Part shown: in pieces, positions 37,479 to 47,917 of the stretch
Layout of the letters: each line of letters begins with the position of its first letter
Numbering within the stretch: position 1 is the stretch's first letter
Assembly (NCBI RefSeq): GCF_005116465.1
Contig: NZ_SWBM01000001.1
Span: forward strand, 2,168,038-2,232,037
DNA: 64,000 nt
Direction of reading: 5' to 3'
Source: Robertmurraya kyonggiensis
GTDB taxonomy: Bacteria; Bacillota; Bacilli; Bacillales; Cytobacillaceae
Program-made: the position numbers and the translations under genes
The notes under the pieces: model-generated
Seen by the model: the letters and a program-made list of their open reading frames with translations, nothing else
Databases searched by the model: none
What the model was told of the DNA's origin: nothing

Positions 37479-37772
37479 TTATTTTAAAAGTTCTTTCAGT
37501 TCCTCCTCATTATCAAAGGAAAACTCTGTTAGCTTTAGGGCTTCTACTGAAGCATAATTCATATATTCTCCAGCCTTAACAGACATGACCTCTTCTACAA
37601 TCTCAAACAATTTGATGTCTTCCTTTACACGCTTCCATTTCTTATTAATTAGGAAATCCCACAATTGCTGCTCTTGAATCGTCCCATATCCAAGGAGACT
37701 CAATTCTTCTACTTTACTTTTTAATGCTGGTTTAACATCATTGCGAAATCGTTCATACGCATGAACGGCCAT
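37479..37772 (-). CDS. comN: Post-transcriptional regulator ComN
   Basis: A 97-residue protein matching ComN (YrzD), which in B. subtilis acts on comEA mRNA and interacts with DivIVA. The ComN pattern RNDVKPALKSKVEELSLLGYG then QQLWDFLINKKWKR is clear. It lies between secDF and spoVB as in B. subtilis. No membrane segment. Competence genes were not otherwise seen in the window. Confidence 0.88.
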   Translation of the reverse strand: MAVHAYERFRNDVKPALKSKVEELSLLGYGTIQEQQLWDFLINKKWKRVKEDIKLFEIVEEVMSVKAGEYMNYASVEALKLTEFSFDNEEELKELLK

Positions 37773-37977
37773 CTGAGACTCCCCCTAGTATAAAACTAAA
37801 TTATTTGCACTTGTCATGCTTTGTCCACTAAGGTGCATATAAATAATTGTATATGATCAAACGACTTTCATAAAGAAACTTCGATAAAAAAGTAGCAAAA
37901 TATACCTAAATCTCGTTGAAACACTTTTTTAGATTCATATTTTGCTTGATTTACATAGAGAAGAAGGCGGGAGCATA

Positions 37978-39540
37978 ATGTCCAAGTTTTTGAAAGGTAC
38001 GATTATTTTACTAGTTGCAGGGTTAGTAACAAGAATTCTTGGATTTATTAATCGTATTGTCCTAGCCCGAATGATTGGGGAAGAGGGCGTAGGATTGTAC
38101 ATGATGGTATTCCCGACTCTTATGCTTGTCATTGCCATTACCCAGCTCGGCCTACCAGTAGCAATTTCAAGGAGTGTTGCAGAAGCAGAGGCCCAAGGCG
38201 ATTTTAGAAAGATTAAGAAAATCCTTGTCGTATCGTTAGCAACCACGGTTTCCTTATCGCTTATTTTTACACCAGCCCTATTTTTCAGTGCAACATACTT
38301 GTCAGACCTTTTATTTACAGACGATCGCACAAAATGGCCGTTACTTGCGATTACACCAATCATTCCAATTGTCGCCGTATCTGCGGTCATTCGAGGGTAC
38401 TTCCAAGGTCGACAAAACATGAAACCAGCAGCCTATTCGCAAGTGATTGAGCAAATCGTGAGGATTGCGTTAATTGCCGTATTCACCAAAATGTTTTTAC
38501 CATATGGAATTGAATATGCTGCAGCAGGAGCAATGCTAGCAGCTGTTATCGGTGAACTACTTTCGATGATTTATTTGTTTACAGCGTTTAAGATGAAAAA
38601 GAAGTTCCGGGTAAGAAAAAAGTTTTTCTCACAAATAAAGGCTGGAAGATCCACATTTCGAGAGCTGATGGGGGTAAGTCTTCCGACACTTGGGAGCAGA
38701 TTAATTGGGAATCTTTCGTGGTTTTTTGAACCAATCGTAGTTTCTCTGAGTTTGGCTCTGGCAGGGATTGGGACTGCTCTTGCAACAAAACAATACGGCT
38801 CACTTACGGGATTTGCCATGCCACTTTTGGCATTACCTTCTTTTATTACGTATTCCTTATCCACATCGCTCGTACCAGCTATTAGTGAAGCCCATTCGAA
38901 ACAAGATACAGGGTTAATCGAATACCGGTTGCAGCAGGCTCTTCGCTTTGTCTTTTTGACTGGTGGACTAGCTATCGTCATTATGTATGTATTAGCAGAA
39001 CCGCTTATGAAAGCGATGTACGGTTCTGCATCAGGCTTCTTTTTTATTAAAATAATGGCTCCATTTTACCTGCTCTATTATTATCAGGGTCCCCTTCAAG
39101 CGACTCTACAGGCATTAGATCTTGCAAGAGCTGCTATGATCAACAGTTTAATAGGCTCTGCTGTAAAACTAGCTGTTATTTTCGCACTTGCGAGTCAGCC
39201 GAACTTCGGCATTAATGGGGTTGCACTGGGAATCATTGTCGGTATCGTATTAGTGACCTTCCTTCACTTTGCCACAGTCATGAAAAAGATTTCCTTTACC
39301 TTTTATGTACGAGATTATTTGTTAGCATTTCTTGTAATGGGACTCTCTGGTTGGGCTGGAGCACTAACCTATCAACAGTTATCAGGAGAAATGTCGATCG
39401 TGATGAAACTTATCATTGCTACACTTGTTATTAGTTTCGCATATTGTTCACTTCTACTGGCATTTGGATTAATTCGCAAGAACGACCTTAATCGCATCCC
39501 GATAATTGGCCAAGCACTTTCAAGGTTAGCCTTTCGATAG
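37978..39540 (+). CDS. spoVB: Stage V sporulation protein B (MOP-family flippase)
   Basis: Polytopic membrane protein (520 residues, about 14 helices) of the polysaccharide/lipid flippase superfamily, needed for spore cortex formation. FLKGTIILLVAGLVTRILGFINRIVLARMIGEEGVGLY is the typical start. GGGAG fits ATG 37978 rather than 37942. A -35-like TCATATT at 37935 and CATAGAGA at 37954 resemble sigma-E elements, but the 12-bp gap is too short, so the promoter is uncertain. It is transcribed against its flanks. Confidence 0.95.
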   Translation: MSKFLKGTIILLVAGLVTRILGFINRIVLARMIGEEGVGLYMMVFPTLMLVIAITQLGLPVAISRSVAEAEAQGDFRKIKKILVVSLATTVSLSLIFTPALFFSATYLSDLLFTDDRTKWPLLAITPIIPIVAVSAVIRGYFQGRQNMKPAAYSQVIEQIVRIALIAVFTKMFLPYGIEYAAAGAMLAAVIGELLSMIYLFTAFKMKKKFRVRKKFFSQIKAGRSTFRELMGVSLPTLGSRLIGNLSWFFEPIVVSLSLALAGIGTALATKQYGSLTGFAMPLLALPSFITYSLSTSLVPAISEAHSKQDTGLIEYRLQQALRFVFLTGGLAIVIMYVLAEPLMKAMYGSASGFFFIKIMAPFYLLYYYQGPLQATLQALDLARAAMINSLIGSAVKLAVIFALASQPNFGINGVALGIIVGIVLVTFLHFATVMKKISFTFYVRDYLLAFLVMGLSGWAGALTYQQLSGEMSIVMKLIIATLVISFAYCSLLLAFGLIRKNDLNRIPIIGQALSRLAFR

Positions 39541-39545
39541 GAACA

Positions 39546-39587
39546 GAATGAAAGGAGGCAGGTAGTGTACCCGCCTCCTTTCACATT
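39546..39587. terminator. Hairpin between spoVB and the DUF421 gene
   Basis: TGAAAGGAGGC/GCCTCCTTTCA, a perfect 11-bp stem, lies between convergent genes. There is little T-run on either side, so it may be a weak bidirectional terminator. Confidence 0.5.
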
Positions 39588-40225
39588 GGACTTTTCACAT
39601 CAATGAAGAACTCCCCGTCCTGAAAACTACAAAAGGAGATGTTTTTGATCTCCTTATAGCCCTTTTTTCGAAGCTCTTGTCTCAGCCATAACTGATTTTT
39701 TTCAATTCGTTCGAGATTTTTTTCCTGTATCTCGCCATCGACAATGAGAGGAATCGTAATCCCTCCAATTTTCTCTTCCTTTTTAAAAACAGTCAGCTTT
39801 CCAGAAGTTTCTAAAATCGCAAATTCCACATCAGCGATGTTACGAATATTATTCTCTCTAAGCTGTAGCAACAGATCATCAAAATTGTATCTTTGTTTTT
39901 TCATCTCTTTTTCATCAATTTTCCCATGATTGATGATCAAAATAGGTTTTCCTTCCACAACATCCCGAAACTTTTTGCTTTTGAGCGAGATAAGGGCAAA
40001 AACAATTTGGATCGTCATTAAAAGAATCATTGGTATAACGCTATGATATAGCTCGTCACGTGGTTTTTCTATCGCGATAACAGCCATTTCCGCAATCATA
40101 ATATACACAACTAAATCTAAAATACTTAATTCTCCAATCTCGCGTTTACCCATTGCACGAAAAATCACGATAATAAGTGCATACAAAAAGACCGTCCTAA
40201 TTAATATGGTGAAAATCTCATGCAT
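39581..40225 (-). CDS. DUF421 membrane protein (YrbG/YetF-like)
   Basis: A 214-residue protein with three N-terminal transmembrane helices and a two-part cytosolic DUF421 domain (ILDLVVYIMIAEMAV, KGKPILIINHGKIDEKEM-like core, IRNIADVEFAILETSGKLTV). B. subtilis has yrbG at the same place. YetF-family proteins contribute to spore germination or membrane functions in some species; no role is established for this one. Confidence 0.88.
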   Translation of the reverse strand: MHEIFTILIRTVFLYALIIVIFRAMGKREIGELSILDLVVYIMIAEMAVIAIEKPRDELYHSVIPMILLMTIQIVFALISLKSKKFRDVVEGKPILIINHGKIDEKEMKKQRYNFDDLLLQLRENNIRNIADVEFAILETSGKLTVFKKEEKIGGITIPLIVDGEIQEKNLERIEKNQLWLRQELRKKGYKEIKNISFCSFQDGEFFIDVKSPM

Positions 40226-40454
40226 CCCTGATCCCCTTTTTCATAAAAAATACCTGTACTCTCTTATTATGAACGTTAATGACAAATATATTTCAATATG
40301 TCCTAATTTCTTCTCTTCTTAACTTGTGAAAACTAAGAAATTAGATAACAAAAAGATTCTATTTTTCCTACAATTTGAATAAGCATGTACTAAGAATATG
40401 GAATAGCTCTATAAAGAAAACATTGCTACTTTTAGTTGAGGGGAGAGGTTCAAA

Positions 40455-40847
40455 ATAGAGGAGTCAAAAAGCTTTGGGAGTGCGGTTTTATTCGGCGTAA
40501 TTGCGGTTTTTTTACTGCTGATTATTAGTAGTTTTATTTTTTCACTTATTTTAAGATTTACGTCTACACAGGAATCTTCACTTGGAATTGTGACGACTGC
40601 CATTACTTTTATTACTCTATTTGTTGGAGGTTTTGTTTCAGGAGGTAAGGGCAAGCAAAAAGGTTGGCTTATCGGATCATTAACAGGAATTCTATATACC
40701 CTAATCATTTTCTTATTTCAATATCTGGGGTATGATAGCTTATTTTCCGTCGAACAAATCATTTATCATGTCTGCTACATTTTAACGGCTATGATGGGTG
40801 GTATTCTTGGAGTCAATATAACAACACCGAAAACTCGGAGTGTATAA
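40455..40847 (+). CDS. TIGR04086-type membrane protein (YrzE-like), apparent ATA start
   Basis: A four-helix membrane protein of 130 residues, in the position of B. subtilis yrzE. The visible hydrophobic core starts well upstream of the first GTG (40587), reading EESKSFGSAVLFGVIAVFL. The frame is closed by TGA at 40433-40435, and between that stop and this sequence there is no ATG, GTG or TTG. GGGGAGAGG lies six bases before an ATA at 40455, so ATA is the likely start codon. Starting at 40587 would remove the first helix. Function unknown. Confidence 0.78.
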   Translation: MEESKSFGSAVLFGVIAVFLLLIISSFIFSLILRFTSTQESSLGIVTTAITFITLFVGGFVSGGKGKQKGWLIGSLTGILYTLIIFLFQYLGYDSLFSVEQIIYHVCYILTAMMGGILGVNITTPKTRSV

Positions 40848-40851
40848 AAAC

Positions 40852-40881
40852 AAAAGCGCCCTAGATTGAATAGGGCGCTTT
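40852..40881. terminator. Bidirectional terminator between yrzE-like gene and yajC
   Basis: AAAGCGCCCT/AGGGCGCTTT 10-bp stem between convergent genes, with A-rich left flank and T-rich right flank. Confidence 0.85.
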
Positions 40882-40890
40882 CTGTTATTA

Positions 40891-41187
40891 TTAGCTCTTT
40901 GCTAACATATCACTTGTTTCTGGTGCAGACTCAACTACGTCACGTACAGCTGCACGGTCGTATGTAAGACGGCTTCCATCTCCACATTTGATAACAATTT
41001 TACCTTCATCAACTGCATCGACGATACCATGTAATCCACCAATCGTGACAATCTTGTCACCTTTTTTTAAGTTCGTTTGCATTTGTTGAACTGCTTTTTG
41101 ACGCTTTTGTTGTGGGCGAATTAATAAAAAGTAGAAAATCGCAAACATTAAAATAAGTGGTGCTATTGTTCCTAAAGTGCCTCCCAT
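40891..41187 (-). CDS. yajC: Preprotein translocase accessory protein YajC
   Basis: A 98-residue single-pass membrane protein that associates with SecDF and SecYEG. The helix (about 7-24) is followed by the YajC signature FYFLLIRPQQKRQK and the GDKIVTIGGLHGIV domain. GGGAGG precedes ATG. It follows tgt by 38 bp, as in most Firmicutes, and is probably cotranscribed with queA-tgt. Confidence 0.96.
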   Translation of the reverse strand: MGGTLGTIAPLILMFAIFYFLLIRPQQKRQKAVQQMQTNLKKGDKIVTIGGLHGIVDAVDEGKIVIKCGDGSRLTYDRAAVRDVVESAPETSDMLAKS

Positions 41188-41225
41188 ATATTTAACCTCC
41201 CTTCAAAACTATTCTCATAACTTAT

Positions 41226-43452
<2,227 letters not shown>

Positions 43453-43484
43453 CCTGTTTCTAGTAAATAGCTGCTAAATATTTT

Positions 43485-44486
43485 TTATTGCGACGGTAAT
43501 TCCATGTGGAAATGTTGATATACAAGGTCTGTTACCATGCGCCCTCGAGGAGTTCTTTGAAGAAAACCAATCTGTAACAAATATGGCTCATATACATCCT
43601 CAATAGTTGTCGCTTCTTCTCCTATTGTGGCCGCAATCGTTTCTAATCCTACTGGACCACCGCGAAATTTCTCAATGATCCCTCTTAATAATTTATGGTC
43701 AATATGGTCTAAGCCTAAACGATCGACCTGAAGAAGCTCCAACGCCTCCTGTGCCAATTGATGGTCAATTGCTCCATTGCCACGAACCTGAGCAAAATCA
43801 CGGACTCTTCGTAATAGACGATTAGCAATCCTTGGAGTTCCCCTTGATCGTCTCGCAATTTCAACTGCTGCCTGAGGTTCAATCTCAATTTCATAAACCT
43901 CAGCTGTTCGAATGGCAATCTCCCTTAATTGGTCTTCACGATAATACTCTAATCTACTTAGTACACCAAATCGGTCACGAAGAGGTGCAGATAAAGCTCC
44001 CGCTCTTGTTGTCGCTCCAACTAGTGTGAAAGGTGGGAGTTCCAAGCGAACGGACCTAGCGCTCGGACCAGTTCCAATTACGATATCTAGACAAAAATCC
44101 TCCATTGCAGGATAAAGGACTTCCTCAATTGAACGTGGAAGTCGATGAATTTCGTCAATGAATAGGACATCTCCTGGCTCTAATGCTGTTAAAATGGCGG
44201 CTAAATCGCCTGGTCGTTCAATCGCTGGACCTGCAGTTGTTCGAATATGTACACCCATCTCATTCGCGATAATCGTAGCTAAAGTCGTTTTTCCAAGGCC
44301 TGGCGGGCCATATAGTAAAACATGATCCAACGTTTCTTTTCGTAGCTTAGCAGCTTGTATAAATACTTCGAGATTTTCTTTTACTTTATCTTGCCCAATA
44401 TATTGTCTAAGGGTTTGAGGACGTAAGCTTTGTTCTAGGGAGAGTTCCTGCATATCCGCCTCACCTGAAACAATCCGTTCATCCAT
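43485..44486 (-). CDS. ruvB: Holliday junction helicase RuvB
   Basis: AAA+ motor that drives branch migration with RuvA. Walker A GPPGLGKT (about 60-67), Walker B LFIDEIHR, sensor GATTRAG and the Arg finger region APLRDRFG are intact; the C-terminal winged helix ends [16 protein letters not shown] fits ATG 44486 (333 residues) better than GTG 44495. ruvA lies 60 bp upstream. Confidence 0.97.
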   Translation of the reverse strand: MDERIVSGEADMQELSLEQSLRPQTLRQYIGQDKVKENLEVFIQAAKLRKETLDHVLLYGPPGLGKTTLATIIANEMGVHIRTTAGPAIERPGDLAAILTALEPGDVLFIDEIHRLPRSIEEVLYPAMEDFCLDIVIGTGPSARSVRLELPPFTLVGATTRAGALSAPLRDRFGVLSRLEYYREDQLREIAIRTAEVYEIEIEPQAAVEIARRSRGTPRIANRLLRRVRDFAQVRGNGAIDHQLAQEALELLQVDRLGLDHIDHKLLRGIIEKFRGGPVGLETIAATIGEEATTIEDVYEPYLLQIGFLQRTPRGRMVTDLVYQHFHMELPSQ

Positions 44487-44546
44487 TCTCGTCACCCCTT
44501 TCGTAGGTTTCCATTTTAGTACAAATTTACGCTTTTAAATGCACGA

Positions 44547-45158
44547 TCAGCGTAATAATTTTTGTAATCCCAATTTTATGTACTGATCCGTTGATAAAGA
44601 TTCCTTCTGAAGAACTGGCTCAATCTTCTTGATTTCTTTTTCAGAATATCCTAATGCCTTCAGAGCCAACATTGCTTCTTCCAACTCTTGATTCGTAGCC
44701 TGAACCGTTCTTTCGCCTCTTTCTGGCGCAAATAAGTCTGGGAAGAAATCCGGTACCACATTTTGAAGCTTTCCTTTTAAATCAAGAATCATTTGTCTTG
44801 CAGTCTTCTTCCCGACCCCTGGGAACTTCACTAAGAAAGCTTCGTCCTCATTTTCTATTGCATCAACAACCTGTTCTGGTTCGCCTGATGCTAGAATGGC
44901 TAAAGCACCTTTTGGGCCAATTCCCGAAACGTTTAGTAATTTTGTAAAAAGTGTTTTTTCCTGTCGAGATTGAAAGCCATATAACGCCATGATATCTTCA
45001 CGGACATAATGATATGTATACACCTTTGCTTCTTGACCTTGATCCTTTGAATAAATAAACGGATTTGGCGTCATAATTTGAAACCCAATCCCGTTCGTTG
45101 CTAGTACTATATATTCAGGTCCTACAAAATCAACCTTACCTTCGATAAACTCAAACAC
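44547..45158 (-). CDS. ruvA: Holliday junction binding protein RuvA
   Basis: Tetrameric junction-binding partner of RuvB, 203 residues. N-terminal OB fold ([19 protein letters not shown]), two helix-hairpin-helix motifs ([16 protein letters not shown] and [17 protein letters not shown]) and a C-terminal RuvB-binding three-helix domain are visible. No obvious LexA/DinR box was seen upstream. Confidence 0.97.
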   Translation of the reverse strand: MFEFIEGKVDFVGPEYIVLATNGIGFQIMTPNPFIYSKDQGQEAKVYTYHYVREDIMALYGFQSRQEKTLFTKLLNVSGIGPKGALAILASGEPEQVVDAIENEDEAFLVKFPGVGKKTARQMILDLKGKLQNVVPDFFPDLFAPERGERTVQATNQELEEAMLALKALGYSEKEIKKIEPVLQKESLSTDQYIKLGLQKLLR

Positions 45159-45247
45159 TACATTCGCCCCTCTATTTTGCTGTACCCCATTGTATCATAG
45201 TTTCGGTTTCTCATAAAGAAACTATAGCGTTCAAAAATGAGTGGGCA

Positions 45248-45279
45248 AAATAAAAAGAACCGATTTACTCGGTCCCTAA
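45248..45279 (-). terminator. Terminator after bofC
   Basis: GGACCGA/TCGGTTC stem (one G-T pair) followed by TTTTTATTTT on the minus strand; it touches the bofC stop. Confidence 0.75.
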
Positions 45280-45815
45280 TTTGCTTGTTTATCCAAGGTA
45301 TAATGTTTAAATGTTTCTAGCACTTCCACATAACGATCCTTATTTTTTATCCGTATACCTTGTTTCAATTCCTCTTGTTTCTTGCTTTCAAGCTTTCCCA
45401 TGTCTAATTGAAAAAAAGTATGGATGATTTTCGACGTTTGCGGCCTACCATTAAAAATCGTTAAGGTACCATCGCTAGAAATCCCGAAATAGCCATTCGT
45501 TTTTAATAAAGGAGAGATATCATCGACATATTCACGAAAAACCACTTCATTCTCCGTCATGTCTATTAACTCCCAGTCCTCATATTTAGCCCAAAAATCT
45601 TCCATCGACCAAATCGTTTCCTTGACGATTTCTTGGCTGTATTCCCCATCTAAGTACATTCTTTCTAGGACAACCTGTACTTCGATTGGGTCAAAATCCA
45701 TCGTTTCTTTTGAATCATTCATTTGCCCATGAACTGGCACACTATATTCAAATCCAATGAATAGAATTGCAAACAATATAGAAATCATAGACCTTTTGTT
45801 TAGCACATTGGTCAC
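45276..45815 (-). CDS. bofC: Forespore regulator BofC
   Basis: Intermembrane-space protein of the forespore that restrains the SpoIVB protease and so the sigma-K checkpoint. 179 residues: a signal peptide (hydrophobic about 10-26, cleavage near HGQ), then BofC-type domains (QVVLERMYLDGEYSQEIVKETIW; NGYFGISSDGTLTIFNGRP). Its substrate pathway partners SpoIVFA/SpoIVFB are also in this window. Confidence 0.9.
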   Translation of the reverse strand: MTNVLNKRSMISILFAILFIGFEYSVPVHGQMNDSKETMDFDPIEVQVVLERMYLDGEYSQEIVKETIWSMEDFWAKYEDWELIDMTENEVVFREYVDDISPLLKTNGYFGISSDGTLTIFNGRPQTSKIIHTFFQLDMGKLESKKQEELKQGIRIKNKDRYVEVLETFKHYTLDKQAN

Positions 45816-45920
45816 CTCGTTTAGCGCCTGTTTTGGCCAAATTCATTTTAAAAACTCCAATACTATTGTGACCATTTTTTCATAAAATATCCTTTTTTTC
45901 GGAAAGGATTTTTTCAAAGA

Positions 45921-46134
45921 AGGCTGTTTTCGTATTGATTGTTGTTAAAATCCTACTACCGTTGGCCAGCGGCCGCTGGCTATCAGCCGATTTTAACGTA
46001 GAAATTGCTATTTAGTGCTTCCTAAATAGTTTACAAGCTCTTTTCTCATTGATTTACGACTAATTATCATTAAAAACAAAGATAAATTCATTGATTTTTT
46101 GCTCCAATAGCAACAAAGTTTGAGAAAAGAGCCT
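45921..46134. mobile_element. MITE-like element with TIRs and 6-bp target duplication
   Basis: A 214-bp non-coding element bounded by imperfect inverted repeats of about 25 bp (AGGCTGTTTTCG at the left; AGGCTCTTTTCTC inward from the right). CAAAGA flanks it on both sides (45915-45920 and 46135-46140), as a target duplication. Inside are a 16-bp palindrome (GCCAGCGG/CCGCTGGC), an 8-bp hairpin CTATTTAG/CTAAATAG, and an internal copy of the right end in opposite orientation (GCTCTTTTCTCA near 46036). It sits at the T-tail of the terminator of the lipoprotein gene. Confidence 0.68.
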
Positions 46135-46170
46135 CAAAGAAAGAAGCCAGCTCGAATTGCGGCTGACTTC
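46135..46170 (-). terminator. Terminator after the YhcN/YlaJ lipoprotein gene
   Basis: GAAGTCAGC/GCTGGCTTC stem with one G-T pair, followed by TTTCTTTG on the minus strand; the MITE insertion point is in this tail. Confidence 0.75.
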
Positions 46171-46176
46171 TTCCTG

Positions 46177-46866
46177 CTAGCGGTTATTATTGATGGACTT
46201 AAAGATATTATCGATTTCCTCATTGACCATATCTTTTGGGCCACCTTCACGTAGATCATTATCAAGCGTACGAACTCGACTATACGTACTATCATCGGTA
46301 GCAATTGTAAGAGATTTTCCATTTAATTGTGGATTTACCGCATCCTCGATAGAAGCCTTTGTTTCATTTACCCGCCCTTGATCCTCTAGCACCGCCGCCA
46401 CGAGAACTTGATCGCCATGGATAAGTGCACGAGCATCTGCCACATTCACAACAGAAGCGGCATTCTTACCGATTTTTTTAGCCAAAGTCCCACTATAGTT
46501 TGTATAATAGGCACTTCTTGCCCCACCATTTAGATTATTTAAATGGCCATGATAATTTCGGTCACTGCGACTAAATAAAGTATCCCTATACTTCCCATCT
46601 GGTGCTGATTCATTATTAACTCCTCTTATGGTGCTTTCTTCACCCTCGCCGCCTAGGGTATGGTCCATTAATTCTGTTGCAGGACCATCGTTATCTTCAT
46701 TTATCCAATCTGTGTTTCCTCCACTTTCCTCATGATGTTCATTTGAATAATAGCCCATTGGGAGAGCTGGGTTTACATCTCCATCCGTTGCTTCATCATT
46801 ATTCCCACAGGCTGTCAGTCCTATCGCCATAAGAATCGTGGCCGGAACCATTAATTTTTTTTGCAT
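46177..46866 (-). CDS. YhcN/YlaJ-family sporulation lipoprotein (CoxA/YrbB-like)
   Basis: A 229-residue lipoprotein: signal peptide with lipobox LTAC at about residues 17-20, a low-complexity Asn/Asp/Gly-rich middle, and a C-terminal YhcN/YlaJ domain (VADARALIHGDQVLVAAVLED). B. subtilis carries coxA (yrbB), a cortex-linked spore protein with this domain, next to safA, so this is its likely counterpart. A minus-strand hairpin GAGCAT/ATGCTC lies upstream of the gene. Confidence 0.85.
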   Translation of the reverse strand: MQKKLMVPATILMAIGLTACGNNDEATDGDVNPALPMGYYSNEHHEESGGNTDWINEDNDGPATELMDHTLGGEGEESTIRGVNNESAPDGKYRDTLFSRSDRNYHGHLNNLNGGARSAYYTNYSGTLAKKIGKNAASVVNVADARALIHGDQVLVAAVLEDQGRVNETKASIEDAVNPQLNGKSLTIATDDSTYSRVRTLDNDLREGGPKDMVNEEIDNIFKSINNNR

Positions 46867-46927
46867 TGAAATACCCCCCTTACACTAGATAAGAGCATGA
46901 CCAATGCTCTCTATTAGAGTGTGAGGG

Positions 46928-47917
46928 TTATTCATTTTTCATTCTGTCAGATACGACCATTCTTTGGATTTGATCAAAAAATCGTCGTCTTGAATGGAAT
47001 TGACTAACTGTGAAATCAAGCAATTGTTGCACGAATTCCGTTTTATCGTAATGGTTTTCTCGAATCAAATAATTCCACTCACGAAAAATATCCGTCGGAA
47101 AAGCTAAGCCATACAGAAAAAACTTCTCCTTCAGGAATGGCTTCATTTTTTCAAAACGATTAAGTTCTTCCATGGACCAATCGATAAAAGGCAGAATTCG
47201 ATTCGCGAATTGGAGATAATCGAATCGTTGATTTCCAAGCGCAATCAAATCAAAATCGATTAAGTATAACTCTCCATTTAAAGAACGAATAAAATTATGA
47301 TGCGCAAGATCCCCATGCAATACTACAACTGATTCATCTTCGATAGTGGCCCACTCTCTTTCTATACCTTCCAAAGACCAAGTTGCCCATGCGAGCAATT
47401 CGTAGAGCAGTTCTTCTTTTATTAATAATTTGATGAAAGTAAGATTGCTTATAAATTCGGTAACGCGCCGTCTCCACTTGTTGACGAGAGGGTATTTTTT
47501 AAGTGGATACATACTTAGCTCGACCGAACTCTCAGATAAGCGATGAAATTTTTCTAAAAGAATTAGACCTTCATGTCTATCTTTTGGATTGTTAAAGGTG
47601 AAAGGCGTTGATGATGGGGGAATGTATTCTAAACATCCATAGTATACATTTTCAAAAAACAATGGTTCCTGTTCTTCAAAAAGAAAAAAAGATGTGTGAA
47701 GAAAACCAGCTTTCTTTAAATCCGCTATTAATAATTGCTGCTTGCGCAGAAGCTCATAAAAACGAAAGCTTTTTAATATAAATGGGCCAAGAGAACTTTC
47801 AACGAAATATATTTTTCTCCCGAATGGTTTTATGTACATGATTTCGCATGGTAATTGGCTATTTAAATAAGAGAAGAGACGATTCAAAAAAAAATCGTCT
47901 CCGGTATGATTAATCAT
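46928..47917 (-). CDS. Spore-coat-type kinase (CotS/YsxE-like phosphotransferase)
   Basis: APH-fold kinase of 329 residues. The catalytic loop HGDLAHHN and metal site LIDFD are intact. Such CotS/CotI/YsxE proteins are coat-associated in bacilli. The frame opens upstream inside safA; ATG 47917 (MINHTGDDFF) overlaps the safA stop by 8 bp, which indicates translational coupling and supports a joint role with SafA. In B. subtilis the comparable pair is spoVID-ysxE; a kinase directly behind safA is not the B. subtilis layout. Confidence 0.85.
   Translation of the reverse strand: MINHTGDDFFLNRLFSYLNSQLPCEIMYIKPFGRKIYFVESSLGPFILKSFRFYELLRKQQLLIADLKKAGFLHTSFFLFEEQEPLFFENVYYGCLEYIPPSSTPFTFNNPKDRHEGLILLEKFHRLSESSVELSMYPLKKYPLVNKWRRRVTEFISNLTFIKLLIKEELLYELLAWATWSLEGIEREWATIEDESVVVLHGDLAHHNFIRSLNGELYLIDFDLIALGNQRFDYLQFANRILPFIDWSMEELNRFEKMKPFLKEKFFLYGLAFPTDIFREWNYLIRENHYDKTEFVQQLLDFTVSQFHSRRRFFDQIQRMVVSDRMKNE

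Noticed and set aside
37935..37961. Sigma-E promoter for spoVB
   Set aside because: TCATATT and CATAGAGA are only 12 bp apart instead of about 14, and the transcript would leave hardly any leader, so I do not call it.
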